A DNA stretch of 64,000 nucleotides from Listeria innocua. Its GTDB lineage: Bacteria > Bacillota > Bacilli > Lactobacillales > Listeriaceae. Position 1 is the first letter of the stretch; the number at the start of each line of letters is the position of its first letter. Below the pieces are notes generated by a model. That model worked only from the letters and a program-made list of their open reading frames with translations. It searched no databases and had not been told where the DNA came from. The position numbers were made by a program, and so were the translations under genes. Below are positions 1 to 9,917 of this stretch, piece by piece. The stretch lies in the NCBI RefSeq assembly GCF_028596125.1, contig NZ_CP117229.1, positions 1,348,001 through 1,412,000 on the forward strand, in the 5' to 3' direction.

Positions 1-1050
1 GATAAAATGGCTTTTGCCCCTATCACCCAAGATTCCGTAACAATGGGTGCAAATGCAGCTTTACAAATTTTAGATGAAGAAGATCTAGAAAAAATTGATT
101 TGGTTATTTTAGCAACTGAATCTGGAATTGATGAGTCAAAAGCTGGTGCGGTTTATATTCACCGTTTGCTTGGGATTCAACCTTTCTCTCGTGCTATTGA
201 GATAAAAGAAGCTTGTTACGGTGCTACTGCGGGCATTAACCTAGCGAAAGATTATGTCGCAAAACATCCTGATAGTAAAGTACTTGTGATTGGCTCTGAT
301 ATTGCGCGTTATGGCCTTGAAACTGGTGGAGAAGCAACACAAGGTGCTGGAGCAGTTGCAATGGTTATTTCAGCTAATCCGCGCTGTATTACGCTTTTAG
401 ATGATAACGTATTCTATACAGAAGATATTATGGACTTTTGGCGCCCTGTGTATTCTGAATACGCTTGTGTAGAAGGTAAATATTCAACAGAACAATATAT
501 TCACTTTTTCCAAACGATTTGGAATAAATATTCAGAGAAATTTGGTAAGAAACTAGATGATTTTGCGGCAATTTGTTTCCATTTACCATATACAAAAATG
601 GGTAAAAAGGCATTAGATACAATTATTGAAACGGCTCCAAGTGATGTACAAGAAAGATTATTAGAAAATTATCGTTTAAGTACACTTTACAGCCGCAATG
701 TTGGTAATATTTACACTGGTTCGTTATATTTAAGCTTCATTTCCCTGCTGGACAATCAAGCGAATCTACAGGCAGATGATAAAATTGGCTTCTTTAGTTA
801 TGGGTCTGGGGCTGTTGGAGAGTTTTTCCATGGAGAGCTTCAACCAGACTATAAACAATATATTCGTAAAGAGGCTCATGCTGAATTATTAGCTAACCGT
901 ACGAAGCTATCTATTCCGGACTATGAAACTAAATTTAAAGAACAATTACCAAAAGATGGTTCTACGCTTGAAATCGATCCTGCTAGCGATCCAGCGCCAA
1001 TTATTTTAACAGGAATACAAGATCATAAACGTCAATATATAAAAAAATAA
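1..1050 (+). CDS. mvaS: Hydroxymethylglutaryl-CoA synthase, 5' truncated
   Basis: HMG-CoA synthase condenses acetyl-CoA with acetoacetyl-CoA in the mevalonate route to isoprenoids. The frame is open from base 1 and the first in-frame ATG (position 7) is internal; bacterial MvaS is about 390 residues, so roughly the first 40 are outside the window. Visible active-site motifs are ATESGID (general acid Glu), EIKEACYGAT (nucleophilic Cys acylated by acetyl-CoA) and CFHLPYTKMG (catalytic His). The C-terminal GNIYTGSLYLSF and SYGSGAVGEFF motifs are typical of the family. The gene converges on the VanZ-like gene with a shared terminator hairpin. Its presence matters because the MEP-pathway genes ispG and ispH are missing elsewhere in the window. 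Confidence 0.96.
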   Translation, partial: DKMAFAPITQDSVTMGANAALQILDEEDLEKIDLVILATESGIDESKAGAVYIHRLLGIQPFSRAIEIKEACYGATAGINLAKDYVAKHPDSKVLVIGSDIARYGLETGGEATQGAGAVAMVISANPRCITLLDDNVFYTEDIMDFWRPVYSEYACVEGKYSTEQYIHFFQTIWNKYSEKFGKKLDDFAAICFHLPYTKMGKKALDTIIETAPSDVQERLLENYRLSTLYSRNVGNIYTGSLYLSFISLLDNQANLQADDKIGFFSYGSGAVGEFFHGELQPDYKQYIRKEAHAELLANRTKLSIPDYETKFKEQLPKDGSTLEIDPASDPAPIILTGIQDHKRQYIKK

Positions 1051-1056
1051 CGATCA

Positions 1057-1092
1057 AAAAAACCGACTAGGCTCATTTAGCTAGTCGGTTTT
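1057..1092. terminator. Bidirectional terminator between mvaS and the VanZ-like gene
   Basis: A 12-bp inverted repeat (AAAACCGACTAG and its complement) with a 10-base loop, carrying an A-run on one side and a T-run on the other. The right arm covers the last codons and stop of the minus-strand VanZ-like gene. Confidence 0.85.
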
Positions 1093-1676
1093 ACTTTGAA
1101 TCGTTTAAATTTTCTTGGGGACAAAAAACGGATAAGAATGTATCCTAGCATAATGCCACAAACATTTAAGAATACATCTCCAGTATCAAAGAACCCCACA
1201 TGCATTATATACTGCATCCCTTCTACTGCAAAAATCAACATTCCTGCTGAAAGTAATGCAGTAAAAAATCCTAATTTCTTTAATAAAAAACCAATTGGAA
1301 CAAAAGCGAGTACATTTCCTACAATGATAACACGCAAGTTTCCAGCCAAGAATGTATCAATAAAACCAAAAGTATCACTCGAAAATCCTTGAGTATCGGA
1401 AGCTTTTCCGAATAATAAACAAACAAGAATACTGAAATAAATTATATAGCAAAAAACGAGTAATGCTTTATTTATTTTCCAGTTTACTAATTGAACTGCG
1501 ACAAAATAGAGTAAAATCGCCGTTATGCCAACCGTAATGTAGCCCATATGACTTACTGTCGCCATTACGTGCTTTAAATAAAAATAAAGCCATCCTTGGA
1601 ACCAGGAAAAATACATAGTTACTGCAGCAATTAAAGAAATGATTGGTAAAACAAGAATTATGAAGTATTTTTTCAT
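1077..1676 (-). CDS. VanZ-like membrane protein
   Basis: A 199-residue protein with about five hydrophobic segments. It has VanZ-family features: GFIDTFLAGNLRVIIVGN, FVPIGFLLKKLG, and a polar/charged VEGMQY motif before a C-terminal hydrophobic segment. VanZ-like proteins are widespread in Firmicutes; the namesake gives low-level teicoplanin resistance, but most members have no defined role. The start is an ATG with a strong GGAGG upstream. The protein ends with a basic tail (PRKFKRFKVKPTS) whose codons lie in the terminator stem shared with mvaS. Family assignment is good; function is unknown. Confidence 0.8.
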   Translation of the reverse strand: MKKYFIILVLPIISLIAAVTMYFSWFQGWLYFYLKHVMATVSHMGYITVGITAILLYFVAVQLVNWKINKALLVFCYIIYFSILVCLLFGKASDTQGFSSDTFGFIDTFLAGNLRVIIVGNVLAFVPIGFLLKKLGFFTALLSAGMLIFAVEGMQYIMHVGFFDTGDVFLNVCGIMLGYILIRFLSPRKFKRFKVKPTS

Positions 1677-1745
1677 CCTGGTGTCCTCCTTTTCAAATCT
1701 TACATCTAGCTTAACACTTGAAAATAAGGACTTTCTTAAAAGGAT

Positions 1746-2990
1746 TTAAAGATTTTCTAAGTTTTTCTCTTTTACAAATAAAAATAAAATGCCGCCAACG
1801 AGGAAAAGAACAATTAAGCTAGCTACCCCGTACTGTGTCTTTCCGGTAATTTGCGTGATTACGCCCATCAGTGCCGGACCCATAATTGCTGAAAATTTAC
1901 CGAAAATATTATAAAAACCATAAAATTCATTAGAACGTTTCTTAGGAATGATTTTCCCGAAAAAGGATCTACTTAATGCTTGAATCCCTCCTTGTGAAGT
2001 TCCAACTAACATGGCTAAAATCCAAAAATCAACTGCTGTTTTCATAAATACAGCATAAATACAAATAATAATATAAACAAAAATTGCAGTAAAGATAAGC
2101 GGTTTGGCACTAAAACGTTTAGCTAAATAGCCATATAACAACGTAAAAGGAAAGGCCACGAGTTGCGTCATTAAGAGAATTAAAATCAATGTCGTTTGCG
2201 AAATTCCTAAGTCAATTCCATAAGAAGTCGCCATCCGGAAAATCGTATCCACCCCATCTATATAGAAAAAATACGCAATTAAGAAGATGACAATATTTTT
2301 ATGTTCACTAATGTGACTCACTGTATGAAATAACCTCTTAAAACTTGTTCTGACTGGTTTTTTCACCGCTGGAATATAATGGATTTGATGTACATTTTTC
2401 CACATCGGAATCGTAAAAAACAGCCACCATAATGCAGTCATAACAAAACCAATATTTACTAAAGCCACATCACTAATAGGTAAAATTCCTGTCGCTTGAA
2501 AAATAATGAAAATAATAAACGGAATACAACTACCCAAATAACCATAAGCATACCCTGCAGAAGACACCTTATCCATTCTGTCATTGGTAGTTACATCAAT
2601 TAAAAATGCATCATAAAAAATATTTGCCCCTGAAAAACCGATTAACGATAACACATAAAATCCAAGTAACAAAAGCCAGGCATCCGTAGGGATAAAAATA
2701 AGTAAGAAAGTAAAAGCAATCCCTATTGCTGTAAAAATGCCGAAAAATCGTTTCTTAAAAAATTGATAATCTGCTATTGTGCCGAGGATTGGTGCGAGTA
2801 ATGAAATTAACAAAGTTCCAATGGAGTTCGCATAACCCCAGTAAGCAGTTGATGTTGTATCAGCAATTCCTGCATTTGCTGCCACCCCTTTAAAATAAAT
2901 CGGTAAAATGGCAGTTGTAATCATAATAGAATAGGCAGAATTCGCCCAATCTTGAAAAATCCAGCTTTTTTCCTCTTTTGTATATGCCAA
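1746..2990 (-). CDS. MFS transporter of the UMF1/Atg22-like family
   Basis: A 414-residue polytopic protein with about 12 hydrophobic segments. The N-terminal FQDWANSAYSIMITTAILPIYF is characteristic of the Atg22/UMF1 branch of the major facilitator superfamily. A mid-protein SFFGKIIPKKRSNEFYGFY segment also fits. The start is TTG with GAGGGG about eight bases upstream. Distant relatives in yeast export amino acids from the vacuole, but bacterial substrates are unknown. It lies 18 bases after the phosphodiesterase-family gene on the same strand and is probably cotranscribed with it. Confidence 0.82.
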   Translation of the reverse strand: MAYTKEEKSWIFQDWANSAYSIMITTAILPIYFKGVAANAGIADTTSTAYWGYANSIGTLLISLLAPILGTIADYQFFKKRFFGIFTAIGIAFTFLLIFIPTDAWLLLLGFYVLSLIGFSGANIFYDAFLIDVTTNDRMDKVSSAGYAYGYLGSCIPFIIFIIFQATGILPISDVALVNIGFVMTALWWLFFTIPMWKNVHQIHYIPAVKKPVRTSFKRLFHTVSHISEHKNIVIFLIAYFFYIDGVDTIFRMATSYGIDLGISQTTLILILLMTQLVAFPFTLLYGYLAKRFSAKPLIFTAIFVYIIICIYAVFMKTAVDFWILAMLVGTSQGGIQALSRSFFGKIIPKKRSNEFYGFYNIFGKFSAIMGPALMGVITQITGKTQYGVASLIVLFLVGGILFLFVKEKNLENL

Positions 2991-3008
2991 AAGTATTTCC
3001 CCTCTTTT

Positions 3009-4277
3009 CTATTCGAATAGCGCTTCTATTACAGTACCAGCAGTATTTGGAAATTGTAAGCCTAAAATTCGGGCAAAAGTTGGAGCTTCATCAACTAAAT
3101 GTGCATTTGCAATTTTTTTGCCTTTTTTTATGCCAGGTCCGTTAAAAATAATCGTTGTTTTGTAATCCGGTTTACTTGGAGAATAGCCATGAACTGCTTT
3201 GTAATAACCTGGTTTTCCAAGCATCTCCTCAGTCACTTTTTCGTAAAGCGGACCATCTATGTCATCCATAAAGTAGTAACCACTCTTCCCTTCTACCATA
3301 AAAGTAGCCTGGCTGTCAGCACCTCGACGTGTTAATTCCTCAGTTGACAAAATTTCTTCTATTTCGTGGATGCTTTGCAGTAAAACCTCGATTTCTTGGT
3401 TATGTTTTTCATTTTTCGTATAAATATAACAAGAGCCATCACAGCTTTTGGCATATACTTCCCAGTCTGTAATCTTGCCATCTACTACTGTTAGCCAGCC
3501 TTTTTCAGCAAAGAGAACATTTAAGCGGATTGCGTGCGTTACATCTATTTGATAATGATCACCCAAAATAGCGAAAACTGTATTTTCATAAATACCAGCA
3601 TCTTTCGTGGCCTGAATAATTTCAGCTAAACGGTTGTCATGTCTTTTTAAAGCGGCTTTTGCTTCTGTTGAATGAACTCCGTGGGCATGACGCATACTAT
3701 CCATATCTACTAAGTGTGTTAAAAGTAAGGTTGGTTTTTTGGCTTTTATTGTATCTACAACACTCGCTGTCAAAAATATATCAAGCTCTGGCTGATTTAT
3801 GCCTTTTCGTAAATGTCCAAATTTTCGGTCCATATCGATTAAAAATAATGGTGAACTAGCATGAAGCGACACCATCATTTGCGTTAACCAAAAGCGATTT
3901 GGGAAAATTTCCGCAATATTATAATCAATACTACTTTTTGCTGCAACTGGCCATAAAAAAGCTGCGGTTGTCATCCCTTTTTCTTTTGCTAAATCATATA
4001 AAGTGGGAACTTGAATCGCTTTTTTATACCAAAACCAGTCTGGTGAATCTTTCTCGGGTTGAATTTTTGTGTTATTTATAATGCCGTGAGTTTTCGGATA
4101 ATGACCAGTAATAATACTCGTATGTGCTGGATATGTAAGTGATGGATAGATCGTTTCTACTTCTTGAATATGTGTCCCCGTTTGGATTAATTCTCGTAAA
4201 ACTGGTAAATCAGACGTGTCCTTTAAATCAAGTGCTCCTAGCGCATCTAATGAAATCACAAAAAGATGTTGTTTCAT
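3009..4277 (-). CDS. Type I phosphodiesterase/nucleotide pyrophosphatase family protein
   Basis: A 422-residue alkaline-phosphatase-superfamily protein. The N-terminal VISLDALGALD supplies metal ligands. SLTYPAHTSIITGHYPKTHG carries the Thr nucleophile region, LLTHLVDMDSMRHAHG and ILGDHYQID add further metal ligands, and a C-terminal HGYSPSKPDY motif holds the last conserved His. There is no signal peptide, so it is probably cytoplasmic. The family hydrolyses phosphodiesters, nucleotides or phosphoglycerol derivatives; the substrate here cannot be read from sequence. The ATG is preceded by AAGGGGGAAAGC. It probably forms a two-gene unit with the downstream MFS gene. Confidence 0.85.
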   Translation of the reverse strand: MKQHLFVISLDALGALDLKDTSDLPVLRELIQTGTHIQEVETIYPSLTYPAHTSIITGHYPKTHGIINNTKIQPEKDSPDWFWYKKAIQVPTLYDLAKEKGMTTAAFLWPVAAKSSIDYNIAEIFPNRFWLTQMMVSLHASSPLFLIDMDRKFGHLRKGINQPELDIFLTASVVDTIKAKKPTLLLTHLVDMDSMRHAHGVHSTEAKAALKRHDNRLAEIIQATKDAGIYENTVFAILGDHYQIDVTHAIRLNVLFAEKGWLTVVDGKITDWEVYAKSCDGSCYIYTKNEKHNQEIEVLLQSIHEIEEILSTEELTRRGADSQATFMVEGKSGYYFMDDIDGPLYEKVTEEMLGKPGYYKAVHGYSPSKPDYKTTIIFNGPGIKKGKKIANAHLVDEAPTFARILGLQFPNTAGTVIEALFE

Positions 4278-4293
4278 TATGCTTTCCCCCTTT

Positions 4294-4334
4294 AAAAAAC
4301 AGGGGTTTTCCAGCTAATCTGGAAGAACCCCCGT
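4294..4334 (-). terminator. Terminator of the AI-2E family gene
   Basis: On the minus strand a GC-rich inverted repeat (ACGGGGGTT..CCAG / CTGG..AACCCCTGT) is followed by six T residues. It sits just after the stop of the AI-2E family gene and before the phosphodiesterase ribosome binding site. Confidence 0.85.
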
Positions 4335-4339
4335 GTGCA

Positions 4340-5377
4340 TTACGTATGACTGATTGTATCTTTTGGTTGGTTAACTTCTTCTTGATTCGTGACGCCTAGA
4401 ACATCCAAGAAGAACATTACAACTGGAATACCAACGATTAATCCCCAAATTCCAAAGAAATGCTCCCCGAAAATAAGAATAATGAAAGTATAAAAAACTG
4501 GTAAATTTGTTTTTGCTGACATAAGTTTTGGATTAAGTACATAAGATTCAAGTGCATGGATAATGATGACAACTACTAAAATATAGAAAATGTATTCTAC
4601 GCCACCGATTGAATAACCAATGATAGTCAGCGGGATAAGAGAAATAATAACCCCGGCTACTGGAATTAATCCAAGTAAGAACACCATTATCGATAAAGTC
4701 ATCAATTGCGGGAAACCTAAAATCCAGAGCGCTATCGTCGTAAGTACAGCATTAACAAGAGCGATGATAAACTGTGCTTCGATTACTTTCCCAAAAGTAG
4801 CCACAAACTTTGAACCAAAGAATTTTACTTCTTCGTATATAAAGCCTATCTTACTAGTGGAAAATTGATTGGTAAACGAAATCAAATGATCTTTTCCTAA
4901 TGAGAAAAACAAACTTAGCATAAGTGCGATAAATACGTTCATCAACACTGTCCCAACGTTAGTCAAATAAGTTAGAATCATTGAAACGCCTTGTTCTGTG
5001 TATTTCATAATATCAAATTGATTTGCTAGACTAACAATGTAGTTAATAAACTCATTATTACTATCTGTTTTTAAGAAGCTATTACCAAATTTCACTAATT
5101 GATTTATTTGATCCGCTAAAACAGGAATATATTTAACGAAAACGAAGACAATCACGCCTGCAATTAAAACGTAAAGCAACAACACAATAATTTGTCGATA
5201 AATTGAAATTCGTCGTAAAATAAAGTTTTCTAGTCGAGTAATAAGGTAAGAAAAAATGAATGTTAATAAAATAATATTCATTTGGCTTCTAAGCAAGTAA
5301 AGTACGAAGGCAATTAGTAGAAATACCCCAACGCGTCGTACGCTTCGATTCTGTAAAAATAAACTAAACTCTTTCAA
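4340..5377 (-). CDS. AI-2E family transporter-like membrane protein
   Basis: A 345-residue protein with about eight hydrophobic segments arranged as in the AI-2E/YdbI/PerM family: two pairs at the N-terminus, a soluble region around residues 75-150, then several helices. The conserved C-terminal segment includes VEYIFYILVVVIIIHALESYVLNPKLM and a following GxxxGIPVVMF. Members have been linked to AI-2 export or Na+(Li+)/H+ antiport, but substrate cannot be assigned here. It lies 27 bases downstream of murB on the same strand and has its own terminator. Confidence 0.85.
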   Translation of the reverse strand: MKEFSLFLQNRSVRRVGVFLLIAFVLYLLRSQMNIILLTFIFSYLITRLENFILRRISIYRQIIVLLLYVLIAGVIVFVFVKYIPVLADQINQLVKFGNSFLKTDSNNEFINYIVSLANQFDIMKYTEQGVSMILTYLTNVGTVLMNVFIALMLSLFFSLGKDHLISFTNQFSTSKIGFIYEEVKFFGSKFVATFGKVIEAQFIIALVNAVLTTIALWILGFPQLMTLSIMVFLLGLIPVAGVIISLIPLTIIGYSIGGVEYIFYILVVVIIIHALESYVLNPKLMSAKTNLPVFYTFIILIFGEHFFGIWGLIVGIPVVMFFLDVLGVTNQEEVNQPKDTISHT

Positions 5378-5404
5378 AAATAAATAACCTCCTACTTAAT
5401 TTGG

Positions 5405-6301
5405 CTATTTGTCCTCGCCAATAATTTTAACTTCTGTTTCTAATTCAACATCAAATTTTTCACGCACCGTTTGTTGTACATGAGCAATTAAATTCATATA
5501 ATCAGTAGCAGTCGCGCCGCCAATATTAACAATAAAACCAGCATGTTTTAGTGAAACTTGAGCGCCGCCAATAATATGGCCTTGTAAGCCGCTATCTTGA
5601 ATTAATTTACCAGCAAAATGGCCTGGTGGACGTTTAAATACACTCCCACAAGATGGATATTCTAAAGGTTGTTTTGCTTCTCTTAGAGCGGTAAGTTCAT
5701 CCATTTTCGCTTGGATAATGTTCTTGTCTTCTAATTCCAGTGAAAAAGTTGCGTCTAAAACAATATATTTTTTTTCAGCAATCGTACTAAAACGATAAGC
5801 TGCTTTTAGCTCAGAACGCTTTAATTTCTTTAATTCGCCGGACTGTGTCAAAACAGTAGCTGCTTCAAGGACATCGCTAATTTCGCCTCCATAAGCGCCT
5901 GCATTCATATGTAACGCACCGCCAATCGAACCTGGAATGCCGCACGCAAATTCCAGTCCGCTTAAACTTTCATCTAATGCAAATTTTGCTGTATCAATTA
6001 ACTTAGCTCCACTCATTGCGATGATTTGTGTGTTTTTTCTTTCAATGGATTGAAGTAAGTCTAAGTGTACGATTACTCCGCGAATACCACCATCTTTAAT
6101 AATTAAGTTAGAGCCATTTCCAAGAATTGTAAGTGGTAATTTGTTTTGATGACAATAAGTAACGATTTCCTTCGTTTCTTCTATTGTTTTCGGCATAACG
6201 AAAACATCTGCATTTCCACCTGTTTTCGTATACGTATATTTAGATAAGGGTTCATTTAATTTAATAGCTATATGAGGAAATTGTGCTTGCAAGTTGTTCA
6301 T
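5405..6301 (-). CDS. murB: UDP-N-acetylenolpyruvoylglucosamine reductase
   Basis: MurB reduces UDP-GlcNAc-enolpyruvate to UDP-MurNAc with NADPH and FAD, the second committed step of peptidoglycan precursor synthesis, in the cytoplasm. The 298-residue protein has an FAD-binding N-terminal domain (TKTGGNADVFVMP, LGNGSNLIIKDGG, LEFACGIPGSIGGALHMNAGAYG) and a MurB C-terminal domain. YRFS, YPSCGSVFKRP (catalytic Ser proton donor) and ELETEVKIIGE (catalytic Glu) are all present. The layout is the shorter type II form typical of Firmicutes. It is transcribed divergently from bilEA. Confidence 0.97.
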   Translation of the reverse strand: MNNLQAQFPHIAIKLNEPLSKYTYTKTGGNADVFVMPKTIEETKEIVTYCHQNKLPLTILGNGSNLIIKDGGIRGVIVHLDLLQSIERKNTQIIAMSGAKLIDTAKFALDESLSGLEFACGIPGSIGGALHMNAGAYGGEISDVLEAATVLTQSGELKKLKRSELKAAYRFSTIAEKKYIVLDATFSLELEDKNIIQAKMDELTALREAKQPLEYPSCGSVFKRPPGHFAGKLIQDSGLQGHIIGGAQVSLKHAGFIVNIGGATATDYMNLIAHVQQTVREKFDVELETEVKIIGEDK

Positions 6302-6449
6302 TATTTATTTCAAACCTTTCATTGATGTAATTTTGAAAAATCACTTCCTTTATTTTATCATGGAACCTCACTTTTACAAAGAATTCCATAGTTTTTTTAT
6401 CAAAATAGGAATAGATAGTAATAATTTAGGGTAATTGGATGATATGTTC

Positions 6450-6478
6450 TTGAGAATTAAAATCAGAAATGATATGAT
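6450..6478 (+). promoter_or_regulatory. Sigma-A type promoter for bilE
   Basis: TTGAGA, a 17-base spacer, then TATGAT, 42 bases before the bilEA start. The hexamer fit and spacing are good. The gene has been reported as sigma-B- and PrfA-influenced in L. monocytogenes, but I see no canonical PrfA box in this intergenic region. Confidence 0.7.
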
Positions 6479-6519
6479 ATAGAACATACATTCGATTAAA
6501 TTAAGAAAGGGATGAAAAA

Positions 6520-7503
6520 ATGATTCGTTTTGATAATGTATCCAAAAAGTACAGCGATGATAAGACAGCAGTGAATAATGTTACTTTGGACATAAAAGAC
6601 GGCGAGTTCTTTGTTTTCATCGGACCTAGTGGTTGCGGGAAAACGACAACGTTAAAAATGATTAATCGCTTGATTCCACTTACAACTGGAACCATTTATA
6701 TTAATGAAAAGCGTATTAGTGATTATGATATTCATGAACTCCGCTGGGATATTGGCTATGTCTTACAGCAAATAGCACTTTTTCCTCACATGACAATTGA
6801 AGAAAATATCGCTATTGTTCCAGAGTTAAAGAAATGGAGTAAAGAAAAAATCCATGATCGAATTACCGAATTGCTTGATAGCGTTGGTTTAGATGCGGAA
6901 AGTTATCGCCATCGTAAGCCAGCTGAATTATCTGGCGGAGAGCAGCAGCGTGTTGGTGTTGTTCGCGCACTTGCGGCCGATCCAGGAATAATTTTAATGG
7001 ATGAGCCTTTTAGCGCGCTTGATCCTATTTCACGCCAACGTTTACAACAAGACATTTCCACACTTCAAAAGAAAATCAAGAAAACAATCGTATTTGTTAC
7101 CCATGATATGCAAGAAGCTCTAGCACTGGGAGACCGTATTTGTGTCATGCAAGATGGCGAAATTGTCCAAGTCGCTACTCCACAAGAAATTGTAAAAAAT
7201 CCTGAAAATGATTTTGTTAAAGATTTCTTAGCTTCTGGTCACGCGTTCAATACACCGATTTTAGAATCGAGTTTTACAGTAAATGATTTAATAGAGGCTG
7301 ATTTGTTTTACGCCTATCAAGCTAGTGACGGGACGATGGGAATTTCCTCGAACGAACGAGTTGAAAATCTAGTTCGCCGCATTGCCGAAGAACAATCGGT
7401 TCCAGTTAAAGATGAAACCGGTCAGTTTATCGGTACGATTACTAATAAACATGTGATGCAATTTTTAGCGCGTCATCTTGAAAGTTCGGGTGAGCTTGTA
7501 TGA
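6520..7503 (+). CDS. bilEA: Bile exclusion / glycine-betaine type ABC transporter ATPase BilEA
   Basis: A 327-residue ATPase of the OpuA/ProV family. Walker [10 protein letters not shown] is near residue 37, the Q-loop [13 protein letters not shown] follows, the signature [10 protein letters not shown] is near 144 and Walker [13 protein letters not shown] follows that; the switch His is in VTHDM. The C-terminal region (about 235-327) looks like a shortened CBS-type regulatory segment. It overlaps bilEB by four bases (ATGA), so the two are translationally coupled. In Listeria this pair resembles an osmolyte importer but is reported to exclude bile and contribute to bile tolerance. Confidence 0.93.
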   Translation: MIRFDNVSKKYSDDKTAVNNVTLDIKDGEFFVFIGPSGCGKTTTLKMINRLIPLTTGTIYINEKRISDYDIHELRWDIGYVLQQIALFPHMTIEENIAIVPELKKWSKEKIHDRITELLDSVGLDAESYRHRKPAELSGGEQQRVGVVRALAADPGIILMDEPFSALDPISRQRLQQDISTLQKKIKKTIVFVTHDMQEALALGDRICVMQDGEIVQVATPQEIVKNPENDFVKDFLASGHAFNTPILESSFTVNDLIEADLFYAYQASDGTMGISSNERVENLVRRIAEEQSVPVKDETGQFIGTITNKHVMQFLARHLESSGELV

Positions 7504-9014
7504 ATACATTACTAGATACATTTGCTGTCCGTAAAGATGAGCTATTCACGGCCTTAGTACAACACATTCAGATTTCGTTCGTATCCCTTTTTATTGCTGT
7601 ACTCATTGCTTTGCCTCTAGGTATCTACTTAACTAGACATAAACGACTTGCTGAACCAATTATTCAAGTAGCTGCTATTTTTCAAACAATCCCCTCCCTT
7701 GCTTTACTTGGGTTATTAATTCCACTTGTCGGTATTGGGATAGTTCCAGCAATTATTGCGCTTGTAATCTACGCCCTGTTGCCTATTTTACGGAATACAT
7801 ATACTGGGATAAAAGAAGTTGACCCAGCTCTTGTCGAAGCTTCACGCGCAATGGGAATGAACAAATGGAAAAGATTATACAAAGTACAACTACCTCTTGC
7901 AATGCCTGTAATTATGGCTGGTATCCGTACGGCTATGGTATTAATTATCGGTACGGCGACACTTGCTGCATTAATTGGCGCTGGTGGTCTTGGGGACTTG
8001 ATTTTACTTGGTATTGATCGCAATGATAATAGTTTAATCCTGCTTGGTGCAATTCCAGCAGCATTACTCGCAATCTTGTTTGACTTTCTACTGCGATTTC
8101 TTGAAAAAGCATCCTTTAAAAGTACGATTATTACGATTTCAGCAGGAATTTTACTCACTGCCGCAATCATTGTCGTTCCTTATTTTGCTTCTGATAAAAA
8201 AGAAATTACAATTGCCGGTAAATTAGGCGCAGAACCAGAAATTTTGATTAATATGTACAAATTAGTTATTGAAGATGAGACGGATTTAAAAGTTAATGTG
8301 AAACCTAATATGGGTAAAACAAGCTTTGTCTTTAATGCTTTAAAATCAGGTGATATAGATATTTATCCTGAATTTACAGGTACCGTATTAGAAACTTTCT
8401 TAAAAGAAAACGCAAAAACGCATGATCCAGAAAAAGTTTACACGCAAGCACGTGATGGTTTAGCAAAAGATTTTGATATGACATACTTAAAACCAATGGA
8501 ATACAATAACACTTATGCGCTTGCTGTTTCACCTGAATTTGCTAAAGAAAACAAATTAGAGAAAATATCTGATTTAAATCCAGTAGCTGATCAGGTTAAA
8601 GCAGGATTTACACTAGAGTTTAAAGATCGTTCGGACGGATATAAAGGCATTCAGGATAAATATGGGCTTACCTTCCAGAACTTGAAAACAATGGAACCAA
8701 AACTTCGCTACAATGCAATTAAATCTGGTGACATTAACCTGTTGGACGCTTATTCGACTGATAGTGAACTCGCTCAGTACAAACTAAAAGTGCTAGAAGA
8801 TGATGAACAACTCTTCCCTCCTTATCAAGGTGCACCTCTTATGCTGACGAAAACATTAGATAAATATCCAGAACTAAAAAAACCATTAAACAAACTTGCA
8901 GGGAAAATTACAGACGATGAAATGCGTAAAATGAACTATGAAGTGAATGTAAATGGTAAATCAGCTTATACAGTAGCTAAAGATTATCTACAAGATCAAG
9001 GAATTATTAAATAG
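7500..9014 (+). CDS. bilEB: BilEB permease fused to substrate-binding domain
   Basis: A 504-residue fusion. Residues about 1-225 form an OpuCB-type permease with the EAA-loop motif [21 protein letters not shown]. Residues about 235-504 form an OpuAC/ProX-type substrate-binding domain ([41 protein letters not shown]). One chain thus replaces the separate permease and lipoprotein genes of the opuC operon in this window. The binding domain follows a last membrane segment and should face outward. It ends at a bidirectional terminator shared with the convergent coiled-coil gene. Confidence 0.92.
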   Translation: MNTLLDTFAVRKDELFTALVQHIQISFVSLFIAVLIALPLGIYLTRHKRLAEPIIQVAAIFQTIPSLALLGLLIPLVGIGIVPAIIALVIYALLPILRNTYTGIKEVDPALVEASRAMGMNKWKRLYKVQLPLAMPVIMAGIRTAMVLIIGTATLAALIGAGGLGDLILLGIDRNDNSLILLGAIPAALLAILFDFLLRFLEKASFKSTIITISAGILLTAAIIVVPYFASDKKEITIAGKLGAEPEILINMYKLVIEDETDLKVNVKPNMGKTSFVFNALKSGDIDIYPEFTGTVLETFLKENAKTHDPEKVYTQARDGLAKDFDMTYLKPMEYNNTYALAVSPEFAKENKLEKISDLNPVADQVKAGFTLEFKDRSDGYKGIQDKYGLTFQNLKTMEPKLRYNAIKSGDINLLDAYSTDSELAQYKLKVLEDDEQLFPPYQGAPLMLTKTLDKYPELKKPLNKLAGKITDDEMRKMNYEVNVNGKSAYTVAKDYLQDQGIIK

Positions 9015-9052
9015 AAAAAAGCTAGGTGGTTTTTACGCCACTTAGCTTTTTT
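9015..9052. terminator. Bidirectional terminator between bilEB and the coiled-coil gene
   Basis: AAAAAAGCTAGGTGG and its near-complement flank a short loop. The stem has one G-T wobble, with an A-run on the left and a T-run on the right, so it can serve both convergent genes. Confidence 0.85.
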
Positions 9053-9053
9053 G

Positions 9054-9884
9054 TTATTGTCTGATTAAATTTTTCACTTTATTAATATTAGGTTTATAGA
9101 AACGACAATGTGTTTCGAACTCTTTATTAAATTCAGCAGCACGTTGGGTTAAGGACTGCTCATGATCAAGCATTAAGCCTTCTTCAAGAAGAGGTCTAAG
9201 CGAAATAATTTGATCAAATACAAGTCCAGCATTCGTGTCACTTAGAACAGATACGATTTTTCCTAATGCTTTTTGTTTTTCAGTTGGTAATTCTTTTTGA
9301 TGGAGATGGAACCATTTTGCTAATTGTTTCCGATTCTTTCGTGTTGCTTCTAAATAGATACTTTGCGCATATGCAGCTTTGGTAAACGCAATGGAAAGAT
9401 TTTCAGCTGATTCCCAGTCTTCTTCTAAAATTTCACCTTGCATTTTAATTTTTTGGTTGAGCAAAGTAATATCTTCTTGATAAACGTCTAATTTGCGTTG
9501 TTGTTGTTTATAAACTTCCATCGCTAAATTAAGTTCATCAATCGTTGGCTGCATTTGTTCACCAAAAATAGTATTATCATTTAGAATTAATTGTGTTTGT
9601 TCTATCTTTTCAGCAATAATACTATCGCGTTCCTTAATTACATGAGCACGTTTACCCAAGTATTCAAAATAGAAATTATACTTTTGAATGCGATTAACTA
9701 CTGCTTCTGCTTCTTTCATTGTTGCTGGTTCGTCTTTTGAGTTTACTACAGTGACTCCAGCTACTTTGTTTAATTTTGTATAAATAATGATTGTGAAAAC
9801 TTCGCCGTCCAGTTTGATTGTGTACGGTAGTTTATGTTGCTGTTCTAAAAGCCTTTTATGTTGTTTTAATAGTTTATCCGTCAT
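9054..9884 (-). CDS. Unrecognised 276-residue coiled-coil-rich protein
   Basis: I do not recognise a family. There is no signal peptide and no membrane segment. The first 60 residues contain a beta-rich stretch (YTIKLDGEVFTIIIYTKLNKVAGVTVV). From about residue 75 onward the protein is strongly helical, charged and Gln/Glu/Lys-rich, consistent with long coiled coils. The ATG follows AAAGGTG. It stands alone between bilEB and mntH, converges on bilEB, and its upstream region carries an AT palindrome. Likely cytoplasmic and structural or binding rather than enzymatic, but that is inference. Confidence 0.75.
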   Translation of the reverse strand: MTDKLLKQHKRLLEQQHKLPYTIKLDGEVFTIIIYTKLNKVAGVTVVNSKDEPATMKEAEAVVNRIQKYNFYFEYLGKRAHVIKERDSIIAEKIEQTQLILNDNTIFGEQMQPTIDELNLAMEVYKQQQRKLDVYQEDITLLNQKIKMQGEILEEDWESAENLSIAFTKAAYAQSIYLEATRKNRKQLAKWFHLHQKELPTEKQKALGKIVSVLSDTNAGLVFDQIISLRPLLEEGLMLDHEQSLTQRAAEFNKEFETHCRFYKPNINKVKNLIRQ

Positions 9885-9917
9885 CGTTAATCAACACCTT
9901 TACTACGCCATTAGTAT

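Noticed and set aside
4139-4399. 86-codon plus-strand ORF over the AI-2E/phosphodiesterase junction
   Set aside because: Runs through a terminator and two coding ends in antisense, without a ribosome binding site.
6302-6519. PrfA box or sigma-B promoter for bilE
   Set aside because: No TTAACA-type palindrome. The GTTT..GGAATA at about 6391 has a spacer that is too short. Only the sigma-A promoter is supported.
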